This document shows positions 48,226-61,200 of a stretch of DNA of 64,000 nt, in pieces. Source of the stretch: Rallus limicola. Its lineage: Eukaryota; Chordata; Aves; Gruiformes; Rallidae. Position numbers and translations under genes: made by a program. The DNA is taken from positions 15,878,001 through 15,942,000 of the forward strand of contig JAKCOZ010000014.1 of NCBI GenBank assembly GCA_022605955.1, written 5' to 3'. Numbering within the stretch: position 1 is the first letter of the stretch; the number at the start of each line of letters is the position of its first letter. The notes beneath the pieces are model-generated. The model did not search any database. It was not told the origin of the DNA and saw only the letters and a program-made list of their open reading frames with translations.

Positions 48226-51200
48226 GGACACCGATGCAGTGTGCAGCACACAGGAGAAGTGGGAGCTCTGCACTGAGGCAATTACTTTATTGATAAGAAC
48301 TCTTACACTGGAAGCAGCTGAGTATTACACTTTCAGCCTTCTGCATCCTTATGCCTTCAAGCTTATTCTGTTACATATCTAACCACAAATCTTCTAAAGT
48401 TGCAATGCAATGTTAAAAAGGGAGATTTTTAAAACAAAAAAAATCAGTTAAAAGCTTTTGTAGGAACTTTTGCTTTTCATTGCTGTCAAGTTTGGCTGTA
48501 ATAGGATTTTGAGCATACTGAAACTCCAAATTGCTGTCAAGTATGCTAAGTGATTCAGCACCATATATGGTTTTCAAGTATCTTACCACTTTTTTTAAGC
48601 TCAAGCCTGTCAAATCTTATATTCAGCATTTTTATAGTGTAAAAGGTTACTGTACATACCCACTGGCCATCATGCTTACATTAGTCACTCCGTTTGTGAC
48701 TAGAGTGCTATACTCATGCAGAAACACTAAAACTAGCTCCACACAGGTCAGATCAGGTCGTTTGGGCTACTCAGCTATCCTCAAACACCCAGTGCACATG
48801 GCTGAAGCTTTCAAACACCAAACACTTCAGCAAAGCTATATGCAGATAAGACCTTGCAAATGCTCGATGCAAGAAGAAAACAAAAGATTCTGGGACCGTT
48901 CCAACAGAGACATACTGGGTCTAAAAAAAGTATAATCATCTCTTAAGAGGGAAAGGTATGTATGACAGATCATCTGTTTCCTTTAGTAATCAAAAGTGTA
49001 CAGCTAGATAATGAATGCATCTATCCATTATTCTCTTACCATGTTGTTAGAGGATATTCAGGTCTGATTCATGCAAGAAAAGCAGCAAAGCAGTGAATGC
49101 TACCAAAGTGGTTGGTCCTTTCAACCTTGAAGGCAGCAGCAAGTTGGATTTGGACTACAAACTGCTCACTGAATAGCACTGAGCTACAGTAACTGTAGCA
49201 TTCTTCTTAGTCACATTTTATGAGCTACCTGGCCACCATTCTCTCTAGCTGTTTCTGTGACAACAGACTGCAATGCTAAATCATTGTGATACCTACAGCA
49301 TTACCTGTGCATTACAGTACCATTCTAGAGGCCTGTGCTCAGCTGTGCTAAAAACACAATCCAAATCCTGCAACCTGAATCTGCCCATTTCTCATCCCCA
49401 GAGGGATGAATTTACTCTGCAAATGTTTCCATGCATCTACAAAATTACATAGAGAACTCCAACTATCAGAAGAGTCCATGTCTTCCAGAATAACTGTAGC
49501 CTACACAGCACTTGAGAGTTTGCAGAGACCTCAAGTGTTTAAACAGAACTGGCTCTCCTCTGAAAGACTGATCTGAAAAACTGTAATTAAACTTTAACAC
49601 CTAGAAATCACCTCTTTCCTATTTATTTAATGATCCAATCTCTGTTGATTTTTGTATAGTAACAAAGGAAAAGCATTACCAGAAGCCCACTTTATTCTCT
49701 CTCATCTGTAGTTACCCATTTTTAATACTGCTGGAGTTTGCTGGATTACACCACCACTCCAGGCAACGTGTCTGATCTAAAATATGTCCATTTGATTTAT
49801 GAAATGAACTCTACGTGCAACAACAATCCTCTCACTTTCCTCTGACTAGAGCAAATTTTAATTAAGTGTGAAAAAAACATGGGAAACTACAAGGGACAGA
49901 ACTTCTCATTATCTAACTCACTCAGCTTTTTGAAGAGCCCTGGGAACATACGATCATTGCCTAATATTCCTCTTGCATCATTTTAACTACAGCCCTTTAC
50001 ACAAAAGGAAATAAGAGACCCAAATTAACTGGTCTCTTTTCAAGTGTGAAAACTTCTAAGTAGCATCACAAAGGGGAGATTAATCCCTAAACTAGCTGAA
50101 ACAGTTACCTTTTCATAAAGCAAGCTTTTCCATTATATTTATTAAGCACATAATAAAAGACTTGCCCTGAATATTTCAGCTCTTCGTGGCAAGAAAATGT
50201 GAAGTCTTTTCCTTTATATGTTCATTCTAATATTATTCATAAGGCATCAGAAAAGCCATGCTCGTGGCAAAGGTCTTTGGCAAAATAACCCATCATGTCA
50301 ATTTTTCTTGCAGTATTTTTTGAAAAATCTTAATTTTGGATAAATTAAAAGATGTGTGTGGTCTTAAAAATATGATAATGCATGCAGATGTACTTTAGCA
50401 TACACAGGGCAACCTTTTCAATTTGGCATTTTAGTGAACTTAGTTGGCTTTCAAGTGGTCAGATGCTCACAAAGGGCCAGGTAGCTGCAGTGCAGAAAGC
50501 ATGACCTCCTTTCTCATAAGGAACTACCTTTTAGATTGGCTCAGCTACAATGGAATTTCATCCTAACTGGCAAAATATCTTTGACCTTGTCAGCCATTAT
50601 TATTGCAATATTAATAGCCCTATTCACCCAATAGCTGAATGAGTTCACAGCACTTCACTATTTCAGGCTATGTATACACCTCACACTTTAGTAGCATCAA
50701 AAAGCAACTGATGTAATCTCTCTTTTGAAAGTGTCTACTTCTGAATTTTTACAAACTTCCAGTCTGCAAGTATGACCTCATCTTAGCATGAAAGTTTATC
50801 TTTAAAGGTTAAGAAAGGCTTACACAAGCTGATTTCTCAGCTGCATAATTACACGGTTAGTGATAACTTTCCTAAACATATATTCTTTTAAGAGTCTACA
50901 TTTAAGACTCCATTTGGGGGAAGGAGGGCTTTTTCTTTCAAGTCCTTAATTTTTCTCTACACACAATCTTTGCATTTAAAATACACAAGTCATATTTATA
51001 AGCCTTACTTAGTACGTATTACCTTTTTACTCTTCAAGGTTATTATCTTATTGACAACTCATAGTACACTGATATTTTTATTCTGTACCTATTGTACTGA
51101 CAGTACTTCAGAGATTTTGCAGTGCATTACAAAGTGATGAAAACTGTGCCACTAAGAGAACACAAGCAATCTGTTAAGTAGGATAGGAGATGGGAGGAGT

Positions 51201-53191
51201 AAGTAAAAAACACACCCACTGATGCGTGTTTATTATCAGAAATAGAACTTTACTAGCACCCTTAAACATCAGCTGGAAGAATTTATTTTTTCTAGTTTTT
51301 CTACTGTTCATATTGAAGCCTCAAAAAAATCACTGAATCAGTATCAATCCACTCTGTTACCAGACCACCTCCCCTGCAAATCCATTAAACCATTTTCTTC
51401 TAGAACTATTCAGAAGTTTATCAACCTAATTGCTAGCATTCTTAAATTTATCATTAGGAGCTCCAAAGTGTGCTTTGCTAACTATATAATTCAAATTTGA
51501 ACCATCTGGCCACAATGCCCCTAATGCCCAGTCTGCCACCCATTAATCCCCACACACTTTCCTTCCAAGCATCTTCAGCTGGGCAGCAATATCACAACTA
51601 CATATTTTTGCTCGTCCTCCAAAATGTGACTGTTACTCCATTTTTCAATAAACACTTCACAGAGCACTGTAGACAATATTTAACAAATGCACTTTCCTAT
51701 CTAATTTCAGAGGCCAATGCAATCAGTTACACTTACTCTCAAGGATATTCTCAAAATAAAGAGGCACAGAAGAACAAAAGTGAACACTGAGGATCTCCAG
51801 TTTGCCACCAATAAAATCAGAACCAGCTCATGTAAAACATTTGTCTCTAGAAATCATTTTGTCAATCATCACTGTAGCATCAACACAGATTTGCAAAACC
51901 ACAAATAGCACAGACATCTAAAACTCCTAATTATAGCACACTTGAGAAAGTGCTTTCAAGTCAAAAACCCCCACACTAAAATACCTACTCAAAGTTAGAA
52001 GTCATGAAGTGACATTCAAGTGTTTTAGCAAAGACCATAAGATCTACTAGCTAAAAATAACAAAAATAACACAAGATTTTTTTTTTTAGTTCAGCAGTGT
52101 GCAGGAATTCCTTGCCAGCCAACAAAATTAGCTGATTGTGCAATTTTTTTTGCTAATTTACCAGGTAAACAAATGAGTCAGTTTGAACCATCAGTGCTGT
52201 AACCATAGCAAAACACACACAGAGCCAGAGGCGGTGGTAAGACAGAAACAGTATCAGATACTGGGCAAGGAAGGACAAGAGGCACCTTGGCCACAATAGC
52301 CTATTTTTGAAGCATCATTTGGAGGTATACATACCTACATTTGTTGAAGCACTGAGTTTTACCTCAACCACCAGAAACAAGCAATCTACATGACTACAGG
52401 ACATTTTTTGGCGACTATCAGTGTTTACAGCTATTGAAGAACTATTAAGTTAGGTGTACTACGTATGCTATTAGAAGTAACAGTAAGAGAATTATCTGTA
52501 GTAGCTTGTATTGCACACTCCACTTCTCAGCTAGAAGCACAAGGACTAATTTACACCTCAGTATTTCTCTTACCTTTTAAAGAATTGGGAGTAAATGGGA
52601 ATTCACCCCATACTTCCAGTTCTCAGACAAGAAAATGACAGAATAGGAAGAGGGAGTTAAAGCTTTAATTCCCCATCTCCTTCACTAGCCAAGTTAGTAC
52701 TCATTAAAAATGGATTCCAACCACTGTGCTCACAGGGTCATTCTTACATGGGTAAACTGAGCAAAGAAAATCACTGGGTGGCCTGGGGGAGGCTTGTGGG
52801 GTTTTGTTGTTTTGGGTTTTTTTCAGGCAGGGAGAGTGATGTCAAAAATCAATTAAAACCAGGCGCTTCTCAGAAAAGGAGATAGGTCCTCAAACAAAGC
52901 AAGCAGAAATACACAGACTGACATTGTTATTAATAGAAAGGTTAATTACAATGTGTACAATTGCATCACTCATACAAAAAGAACTTTGAAGCATTTTTGA
53001 GAATACTCAAATATCTCCTTCAAACAGAGCTGCTCCAGCATTAACTCATCCATAATTCATCCAGGTTATAATACCATTTCTTGCCAATTAGCTGGCTTCC
53101 ACATAATGCATTATCATGAAACAGAAAACAGAGTGGCACAACATCACAGTACCTAGGTTTAGATTACTGGTTGAATTCAAAGAGGACATAC

Positions 53192-53780
53192 CCACTGCTG
53201 GTGCATCATATTCATCCCCAAGTAAAATTTCAGGAGCAGAATACGCAAGAGATCCACAGCTTGTGGTGAGCTTCTTTCCAGGCTGAAATTTGTTGCTGAA
53301 GCCAAAATCAGTCAATTTCACAAGTCCTTGTTTTTCAAAGAAGACCACGTTCTCTGGTTTCAAGTCTCTATGAACTACATGCAGTTTATGACAGTAGGAT
53401 ATAGCATGAACTATTTGAGCAAAATATTTTTTTGCCAGATCCTCATTCAGACCTTCTTCGTGTTTCATGATGTAATCAAACATGTCTCCTCCATCACCTA
53501 GCTCCAAGATAAGATAAAGCTTAGTCTGGGTGTCAATCACTTCATAGAGTCGTACTATATTGGGATGCTGTACGAGTTTCATGCATCTGACTTCTTGAAA
53601 GAGATGTCCAGTGGCTAGAGTGTCCAGTTTGGTCTTGTCAATTACTTTCACTGCGACTTTTTCACCTGTGAAGACATGCCGAGCAAGTTTGACCACAGCA
53701 AAATGGCCTCTGCCCAAAGTTTTATCCAAGTCATACAACCCTGCAATTTTCCCATCATATCCTCGTTTGAAGCCTGCCAT
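53192..53780 (-). CDS. SNRK: SNRK first coding exon: start codon and kinase N-lobe to activation loop (residues 1-196)
   Basis: SNRK is an AMPK-related Ser/Thr kinase activated by LKB1; it acts in cytoplasm and nucleus and is linked to metabolism, angiogenesis and heart function. The protein begins [20 protein letters not shown]. Visible motifs are the Gly-rich loop GRGHFAVV (23-30), catalytic Lys45 in VAVK, Glu63, the HRD triad with Asp139, Lys141, DFG at 158-160, the LKB1 target Thr173 in KLTTSCGS, and APE at 182-184. The ATG at 53780-53778 has A at -3 and G at +4. The exon ends with the first base of Asp197 before donor GTATGT (53191). The frame runs on into intron to 53088, which is not coding in the spliced form. 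All catalytic residues are present; the five coding exons sum to 2298 bases, 765 residues plus stop. Confidence 0.98.
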
Positions 53781-53882
53781 TCTGTGTCACAAGATGAAAT
53801 ATTTAAGCTCTTTGGGAACTTGCTCTTTTCATATAAGAGTATCTGATGCAAATAAATAGTCCATTGTCACTGGCAAGCATAC
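53781..53882 (-). other. SNRK: SNRK 5' UTR part of the first coding exon, with uORFs
   Basis: 102 bases lie between a strong acceptor (CTTTCTTTTTAG, AG at 53884-53883) and the main ATG. They contain two upstream ATGs. One at 53864 has A at -3 and G at +4 and gives 11 codons to TGA at 53831-53829. The other overlaps that stop (ATATGA, ATG at 53832) and gives 9 codons. The acceptor shows that at least one leader exon lies further upstream. Confidence 0.75.
53829..53864 (-). CDS. Upstream ORF in the SNRK leader (11 codons; may extend from the upstream exon)
   Basis: ATG at 53864-53862 is followed by an open frame MDYLFASDTLI and TGA. If the candidate exon at 55187-55286 is spliced to 53882, the same frame is entered from an ATG in a perfect ACCATGG context at 55213, giving a 27-codon uORF beginning MAPAERSSK. 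Either form ends 48 bases before the SNRK start. Its role would be translational damping. No peptide evidence is available. Confidence 0.4.
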   Translation of the reverse strand: MDYLFASDTLI

Positions 53883-55186
53883 CTAAAAAGAAAGAGACAA
53901 GATTATACGTTTGTATAAAAATAAGCAAAATTATTATTTGTAATTCCCCTAAAGTTACACTGGCACATTGCCACAGATTACTTCTGAAACTCTCTGGGGG
54001 GGGGTTTCAACAAAGGGTTTGATAAGCCACGCTGCACTAACCAACTTCTGAAGTCACATTATCAACGCACTTGAAGGAAGTGAATTTCAACAGTGCAATG
54101 ATGACAATTTCTCTGAAACTCGGTGGCTGTCAGATTCCTGAGTTAGAAACCTTGCAAGCAACACTTGGAAATCTGCATTATAAGGACTGAGCTGGGCCGC
54201 ACAGAATTTGGACACGAGGAACATGCTTGATTTACCTTACTGTTTTGACATATTCCTTCATGTTGCAGCATGAAAACATCTCTAATACAACGTCCTGGCA
54301 GCATGACTTTGGGCTTTTACCTTCTCCATTTAATTACTTCCTGTTTAGCAAAGCTCAGGCTGACATAACAAGACTTAATTTTGTTACTCTAATTAGTTTA
54401 AGCATTATCAATCAATACTGTAGTTAAAACAAATGAACAAAGCTTTACAGGCTGAAATGAAACATTTGGGTTGGATGTACTCTTAGTGCTAAATAAAAAT
54501 GTCTTGTTAAATATTTTGACTGGAGTTACAAAAACTGGTGATAAAAAGTTTGCATGTAGGCTGCATATGTTCAGTAGTCCTGGGAATGAGTCAGGAGAGG
54601 AGGAAGAGTGGGAAGGAAGGGGAGATAGCTCAAGAGTTCAGCTTGTTTGTGCTGAACTACTGCTTACCAGTTAATTTGGCACTTGAGCAAACAAGATCCA
54701 GTTTATAAAATGCTCATAGTCAAACCTGGGTTTGAAAATTCTTATGTCCCATTTCCAGGTTTTTCCACATACAAAAACCTCCCAAGAACTTTTACTGCAT
54801 CTTTAACTTAGATTGAGGTTCAAATAAAAATCCGTAGCTATCAAAAGGCTAACCATTTCTCTCACTTTGAGTGCCAAGTAACTAGAAATATGAAAATTAG
54901 ATGGCTTATTGCCAACTCAATAAAATACAGAAAACATAGCTCTTTAGAATACACTTTCACAGTTTCAAAACTGAACTTCAAAAAGAAAATCTTTGAAAAG
55001 AAAGCTGGCAAACAAACAGTCCCTTACATTAGTTATTCTGAAGTCGAAATGTAAGCATTAGATTAAAAACACTCCCCGCTAAACAAGTTATTTCACAGGC
55101 AATGAAACTAATGAACCTGGTTTCATATGGATTCAATTACAAGGTTGGGGGTCCTACAAGAAGTCTCTGATGTTTAACGAGCTCAC
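53883..55186 (-). other. SNRK: SNRK leader intron (proposed)
   Basis: It runs from donor GTGAGC at 55186 (proposed) to the strong acceptor at 53883. The content is unique AT-rich sequence. The acceptor end is well supported; the donor end depends on the leader exon call. Confidence 0.45.
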
Positions 55187-55286
55187 CTTACTGCTTCTCT
55201 CAGCTGGAGCCATGGTATATACCTCTTCTCTATCCAGCTGTCTACTTCCACAGAGTCCGTGGGAATTCAGCTTGAGACCTCCACCC
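55187..55286 (-). other. SNRK: Candidate SNRK 5' UTR exon (100 bases)
   Basis: It lies between an acceptor ATTTTACAG (AG at 55288-55287) and donor AAG|GTGAGC (55186). It is richer in G+C than the surrounding intron and carries ACCATGG at about 55215-55209. Spliced to 53882, the ATG opens a frame that continues in phase into the coding-exon leader and stops before the main ATG. Alternatively it could be a cryptic exon. Transcript data would decide. Confidence 0.4.
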
Positions 55287-58200
55287 CTGTAAAATTTGAA
55301 TGAAATCAACTTCTGAAACCTCATAACTTAGACAAGGAACAGGGTAAGTATAGCAATCATATAAACACTGGGGCTTGAGTAGTTTTCTTTAAAGATAATA
55401 ATCAAGCTTTAGAAAACTTCATTGGTACCCTTTTTGTTCTGTTAAGCACTATGCTTCAGATGTTCTTCCAAAACCCACTCCACTTCACTAGAGGATGCCA
55501 CAGAACCAAAACTGGGCTTGGCCTATCTGCTTCCCAACACATCCCCTACTGCTCATCTTAGAAAGCTTCCCCTGACACTCCCAATTAACCATGTAATACC
55601 ACCCCATCCTTGATCCAGAAAGTACAAGACTAGATTAAAGCATGCTACATTAAGCCAAAAGCCCATGCCGCCATCCTACCTGGCAAGTAACCATGAAAGG
55701 ATGCACAGGGAACAGCACGGCACAATGGCAAGCATAACAGATAATGAAACTATCCTTATCTTTAAGAGATTCAAAAGCTTCTTTACATCAGAGGGCAGTG
55801 GCTTTACACGTTTAATAATGCTTGATGGATTCCACCCCACCCCTCCTTGTGAAACTGGGCAGGTGCTTTATTAAAGCATGTGAATTTTTAGTATCAAGAA
55901 CACCCTGAGACAAGGAGTTTAATAGCTTGTCTCTGTGCTATAGAGGAACTACTTCCTCTAGTTTGTTTTTAATCACCTGATAATTTGTGCATCTTCTCAT
56001 TCACCATCTGTTCCAAAACAAGAACTATCATACTCTATTTACCTTGCCTCAAGCACCTTGCAGTTTTAGCTTCCTCCTTTCCTAGCTTCAGTTCTATCTT
56101 GTTCAAGCCCTACTCTGTCACTCCTTCTACAGAGGTTATTCCACAGGCTTTAGCATTCTTCTCACTACACATTTTCTGGTTTGTTCTACCCTACTTTTAG
56201 CCCAATTTGGGTTTGTTTCCTTTTTACTACTATGAGTACTGACATAATGCTTTCACATAGTGTTTTATTATCTAAACCCCAAAACACAAGCTGATGAAAA
56301 ATAGTCCATTTACACACGTAAACCACCTAACCTTAACCTGCACGAAGCAACGAGGGAGATACTAATCAGCTGAGCCCCATACGGCTGTGGGGCTCAAGTT
56401 TCAGTGCTTAAAGGATTGCAAACATTTAAAAAACAAAAAAAAACCCCCACACAATCAAACACACTTTATAGAGCTGCTGCCTCTACAGCACCCTAATCAA
56501 ACTCTTTACTGCTTTTAGATTAAAGAAATAAAATAAAAAATTAAAAGGACGACAAACTCTTATTTTTACTGCCACTAGGACATCACCTCTCCCTACAGAT
56601 CTGTTTCATCCATGATGCATACCACAGACAATACCTTGTACTAAACTACTTCAGTTTTTTTTTAATAATCAAAGGTTCTAAAAGTCCCACACACGACAGT
56701 TGTGTCAAAACCAACCAGCTGTTCCCTGTGCAACTGAAGTTACCAACAACACAAATTCCAGTGCTCAAGTTTCTGCAGACCATTTCTCTCTTGAATGTTA
56801 AGTCAAACCTCAAGATTCACATCTCTATTCACATCAATTCATCACATCCTACGAATCTGGCCCAGATCATGGAACACCTTTAGTCTGAGGAGGAGACGTG
56901 GCTTTAAGATAGATTTTATGACTTGGAGTCAAGAACAACACCTGCGGACAAGACGGAGCTTTCTTAATGCATGGATAAACCAAGGGTTTGTTACTGGAAG
57001 AGGTAAGGAAAATGGAAGCAAACACACCTCAGTCAGTTTTGACCTTGCTTTTCTTAAATTCAAGAAGGTTTCATCCCTGGCAGAGCAAAAGGCAGAGAGC
57101 AAACCCAGCTAGTTGTAACAGAACGTAATTTTTCTGAATTTAACTACAACACTCAGCAGTAAGGAAAGATTTATACTAAGTATGTTGTTCACTTGGCACG
57201 TTTTCAACCATCTTTGTAAAAATTCAACAAGTGTTTAATCTCTAAGTGACAGATCACACAAACATCAACCTGTCAACAAAATTCCAGCAAAAAATCAGTT
57301 ATGCTTTAGCCACGGAGAAATATCCAACAGTAATCAATAGGATAAAAGCTTACAGAAGTGGAAGATAAACTATGCTTACCAATGTTGAGGCCCCATTAGC
57401 TAAAATAAAATTGATGCAGATTCATTAAAGTCTCCACAGTAACAGACCAGCTAAGTTTTAATTCTGAGGTTTTAAAATAAGTTTTCAGAGATGAGGCTGC
57501 CACGGCAGCAAGGATCTCAGCTGCACACACAGTTTGAACAGACCAGAATTGAGAATTGTTCAGTAGTAGGGCATGGATACTGAACGGTCATAATGCACAC
57601 AGATACTAACCCTGAAGTTTAAATAGGCCACTTAAAGAATTGCAGTTGCTATACCAATACTTTTCAGAGAAGTAGCTTCTTTTTCTCAGTTTCTCTCTAG
57701 AATTAAGCGAGCACAATTTTTAAAGCACTTAGCTCACCCTTAAGAGCCTAGTTTCATGAGGTACCAACTTTCCAGCTGCAACACCTTTGTGACCCTTTCT
57801 TTGCCTCTCTCTCCAGTTATATCAGTAAAACTTTCAGGTCTAAGTATAAACAGAATCACCCAAAACTTCCAGTTTTAACACATCTGCTACCATTGCACCC
57901 CAAAACAGGTCATTTCAGTAATCCAGTTTACAACGTGACCTCCTTGACAATCAAAGTTTCAGCCAGCCATACTTTGCCAGCAGGCCAAACTACAGCCTGA
58001 GGAAAAACATTGAAGAGAAAGTTATATCACAGAAAATATTTACCTTTGGAACTCATATTATTTCAAGTCTTTTATAAATCCATTTTTCAGCATTAGAGGG
58101 TTTGGATTTTCAAGTTGGTCTGTTTACTAGCCATCAGCAGCATCTAATCCATGTGACAAGTTATGGTTTAATAAAGAAAGTGCAGTTTTCCCTAACTCGA

Positions 58201-61200
58201 CCAGAATTCAGCTATAATACTGATATTAATTACAGGCAATGTAGACATTTTTCAGCAAATAGATTCAGAACAGATCCTTCAATAGAAGCTTATCATATCC
58301 CACAAAACACTGCAAACAGCCTTGGTAATGGGGATCTGCAGAAGTCATTTTGTAATATCACATGCATCCTATTAAGAGGCTTAACAACAGTACTGTGATT
58401 CAGCCATCTCAAAGGTGGATGAATAGATCTCAAATAGATCTGTTCAGAAAAGCAGCATGTATCAGAGATACTAGTTTTTCTTTAAGCAATTCATCCTGTC
58501 CAAAAAGTTTCATTATATTATACATTACAAGCAAGACAAGAATATTTCATCTTAATGTGTGTATTAGCTACTCACTTTAGAAAAATGAAGATTCAAGGTC
58601 CCATTTCAACAAAGTGTTGTAATACTATCAATGCAAAAACTTCCCTGCATTATCAAGCTAACAGACATAAAAGCTGAAGTAATCTTCACTGGGACTCTTC
58701 CATCCAGAGACAGCTAACCATTCCCGTCTCTCTTCACAATAAATGGAGATTCAGTCAACACAGATAAGAGTCTATGATAAAACAAATTGCACCCTAGAGC
58801 TGATAGCTAAATAGATCAAATGGATCATTTCTTTAAAGCACACATTTTCATTTTCTGTAAGAGCTGGATGACTAGTTTGGTGGATATACATATCATACAC
58901 ATCCACATGATAGATTAGGTAAGTTTCCCCCTGTTTCTCTTTTTGCTCTCCTGCCTCCGATCAGTAACAGTACCTATACCAATTATTTATTTACTACATA
59001 ATTATATGTTGAGAGTAAGAGGTATGTTGCTATTCCTTCTAGAAAGAGTAAACGAAAGTGACATGAACTGATCTCAGAGATTCAGAAGCAATTTTTTCAC
59101 TCTGAAAGCAATTTGTACAGCTAATTAGAACTTGAGAGCAAACCAAAGGAAATAGCAACCCCATATATAAACAGTGTAAGGATAATTTTTCACTTTTTTC
59201 CAATGTTTCCTATCAATTTTTATCTGCTACCCCACTAGAAGATACCTTCACAGCCTAATCCATGAGCCTTTAAAAACAGTCTGTCCCTGTAACTGTATGA
59301 GACGTGACTTATATATGATATTACACCTTCACCAGCATGTCAATCTACTTCCCCCCAGAGGGCTTTTGATCACCTTTCCTTTTATATAAGGGAGAGCCAA
59401 CATGCCAGAAACAGGCACAAAGTGTTCCAAGAGTGAAGTGTGAAGAGCATACACGCTTAATGCATACCACCTGCTCTGAAAACTAGTCATGACTCAATAA
59501 TTCCTCCAGAGTATTTGAAACTTTAAGCCTGATACTGCCCACTATTCAAGACACAATATGGGACCTTGGACCCGGAGAACCAGTATTCTCCTTTTGTTTC
59601 CACAAACAGGTGTCACAGCCCAGCAAAGTCCTTCCTCCTACATCTTCCTGTGACCTAAGCCTTCACAACTACCATTCAGAGGTATTCAAAGAAATGATGG
59701 CAATCTATACCTGCCCTATAGCCAAACACTTTGCAGATGCAGCACTCTCAGGGGGTGGAGGCAGCAGCATTACAAGTCAGCCGTTATACACATGCTATCT
59801 AACACTTTGCGTGACCTTACGGCAGCACACACGCATAGTTTCCCCTTCACTGATGATGAACCCCGTGAACCCTCCTGCTCCAGACAAATTCAACAATAAA
59901 ACATGACAGTAAGTTTTGAGGTGTACACGCAGTTTTATTTTCACATTAGGCCATTCTCATCTTCCACCTCACAGTGTGTTACTAAAACTTCAAGATGCAT
60001 CAGCACATCTACCATTCAGCAAGGCTACACCTAAAATGATGAAGATAAGATTTATCAAGTAGTTCTATGTTCCAAACATAGAAAGAAGAATTAGTCTGAA
60101 CAATTTAATGTTACTTCCTAGTTTTAAATAGTCTCCAGAACTTGGTCTGATAAGATAGGAGAGCTGCCAATTGCTGATGAAGTTTTGCCATTAAACATTT
60201 GGGAAGTATGTTTCATTATTTTAGAATGCATTGCAGGCATCAGAGCTACTGATGCCTAGCCTTAACTCCTCTTACAATCCAGAAATTAAAACAAGAATGT
60301 TTTAACTTTAAGGTCCATTATTCAGTGAAAAGCCAACAGCAAAAGTATTTGCCAGGCCAATACACTTAAAACATTGCCCCTGGACCTATAAACAAAAGCC
60401 TGGGAGAGGGAGGGAATAGCATTATGGACTCAAGAAGAAATAAAATTTATCATCATCTTGTAATAGAAAATAACGACAGCCTGCATGACCTGAGATCTAA
60501 CAGCTAGACTTTGAGGCAGCTCCCATGTATGTGAAAAATAAAGCTTAAATAAGATGCATGACTCAGGATATCGTCAATTAAATAATACATCTCACTCTTC
60601 AACAACAAATTCTCAAAGTTTAAGACTCAGACCGCTGTCTGACTTCAAGAAAATAGGATGACACGGTAGAGTTACATCAAGCATGGGAAGTTTAAGCTCT
60701 CTTCTTTCACACAGGTTTACAAAGCTTCAGTGAGTGGTTTGCAGAACACAAGTAAATAGCAAAATAAAGATGAGAACTATGTTGAAGAAACCCCACTAGA
60801 CAGTAGATGTCTTTGCAAGAATCATCTTCAACACAGACAAGGGAAAAACAGCACTAGATCTATTGGTCCTTTGAGACTCCCCACTTTAAAAGTCAAGAAT
60901 GTGTATTTCCTTTCATGAAACATAGGTGAAAGAAAAAAGATACAGACAACACTGAGGTAGGTATATACTGCAAAGCAATAGCAAGATAGTAGTAGTAACA
61001 GCAAAATTATGATTACAGACTAGACACCAAAACTATTAGGAGGAAATAAGTGCTAAGTGATCAAACTATAATCCATTGACAAAACCATCATTAGTAGCAG
61101 CCTCTAGTTGTGAAATGTGTTTAAAGCCCAGGATATTTTCATAACCACACTGATCATCACTAATTCACAAGGCACTTTCCATTCCTACCTGATCTGCCCT

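Larger units (their letters stand above)
35097..53191 (-). other. SNRK: Large SNRK intron inside the kinase domain (about 18.1 kb)
   Basis: The donor is GTATGT at 53191 and the acceptor AG at 35097. From 35.1 to 41.3 kb it is a repeat nest of CR1 fragments and two solo LTRs. From about 41.3 to 53.1 kb it is AT-rich and almost free of recognisable repeats, apart from a (GT)n(AT)n run at 42049-42066, poly-A/T runs and a 9-bp hairpin at 48205-48225. CpG-containing patches stand out at about 44160-44345 and 45216-45400. I saw no coding exon or RNA gene in it. Confidence 0.85.

Noticed and set aside
53088..53191. Extension of the first SNRK kinase exon to the end of its open frame
   Set aside because: A GTATGT donor at 53191 joins in phase to the next exon to give the conserved kinase subdomain IX. 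The residues past it are intron.
54095..54140. C/D-box snoRNA-like words (AATGATGA, CTGA, CCTGAG)
   Set aside because: The spacing between the C-like and D-like boxes is too short, and there is no terminal stem.
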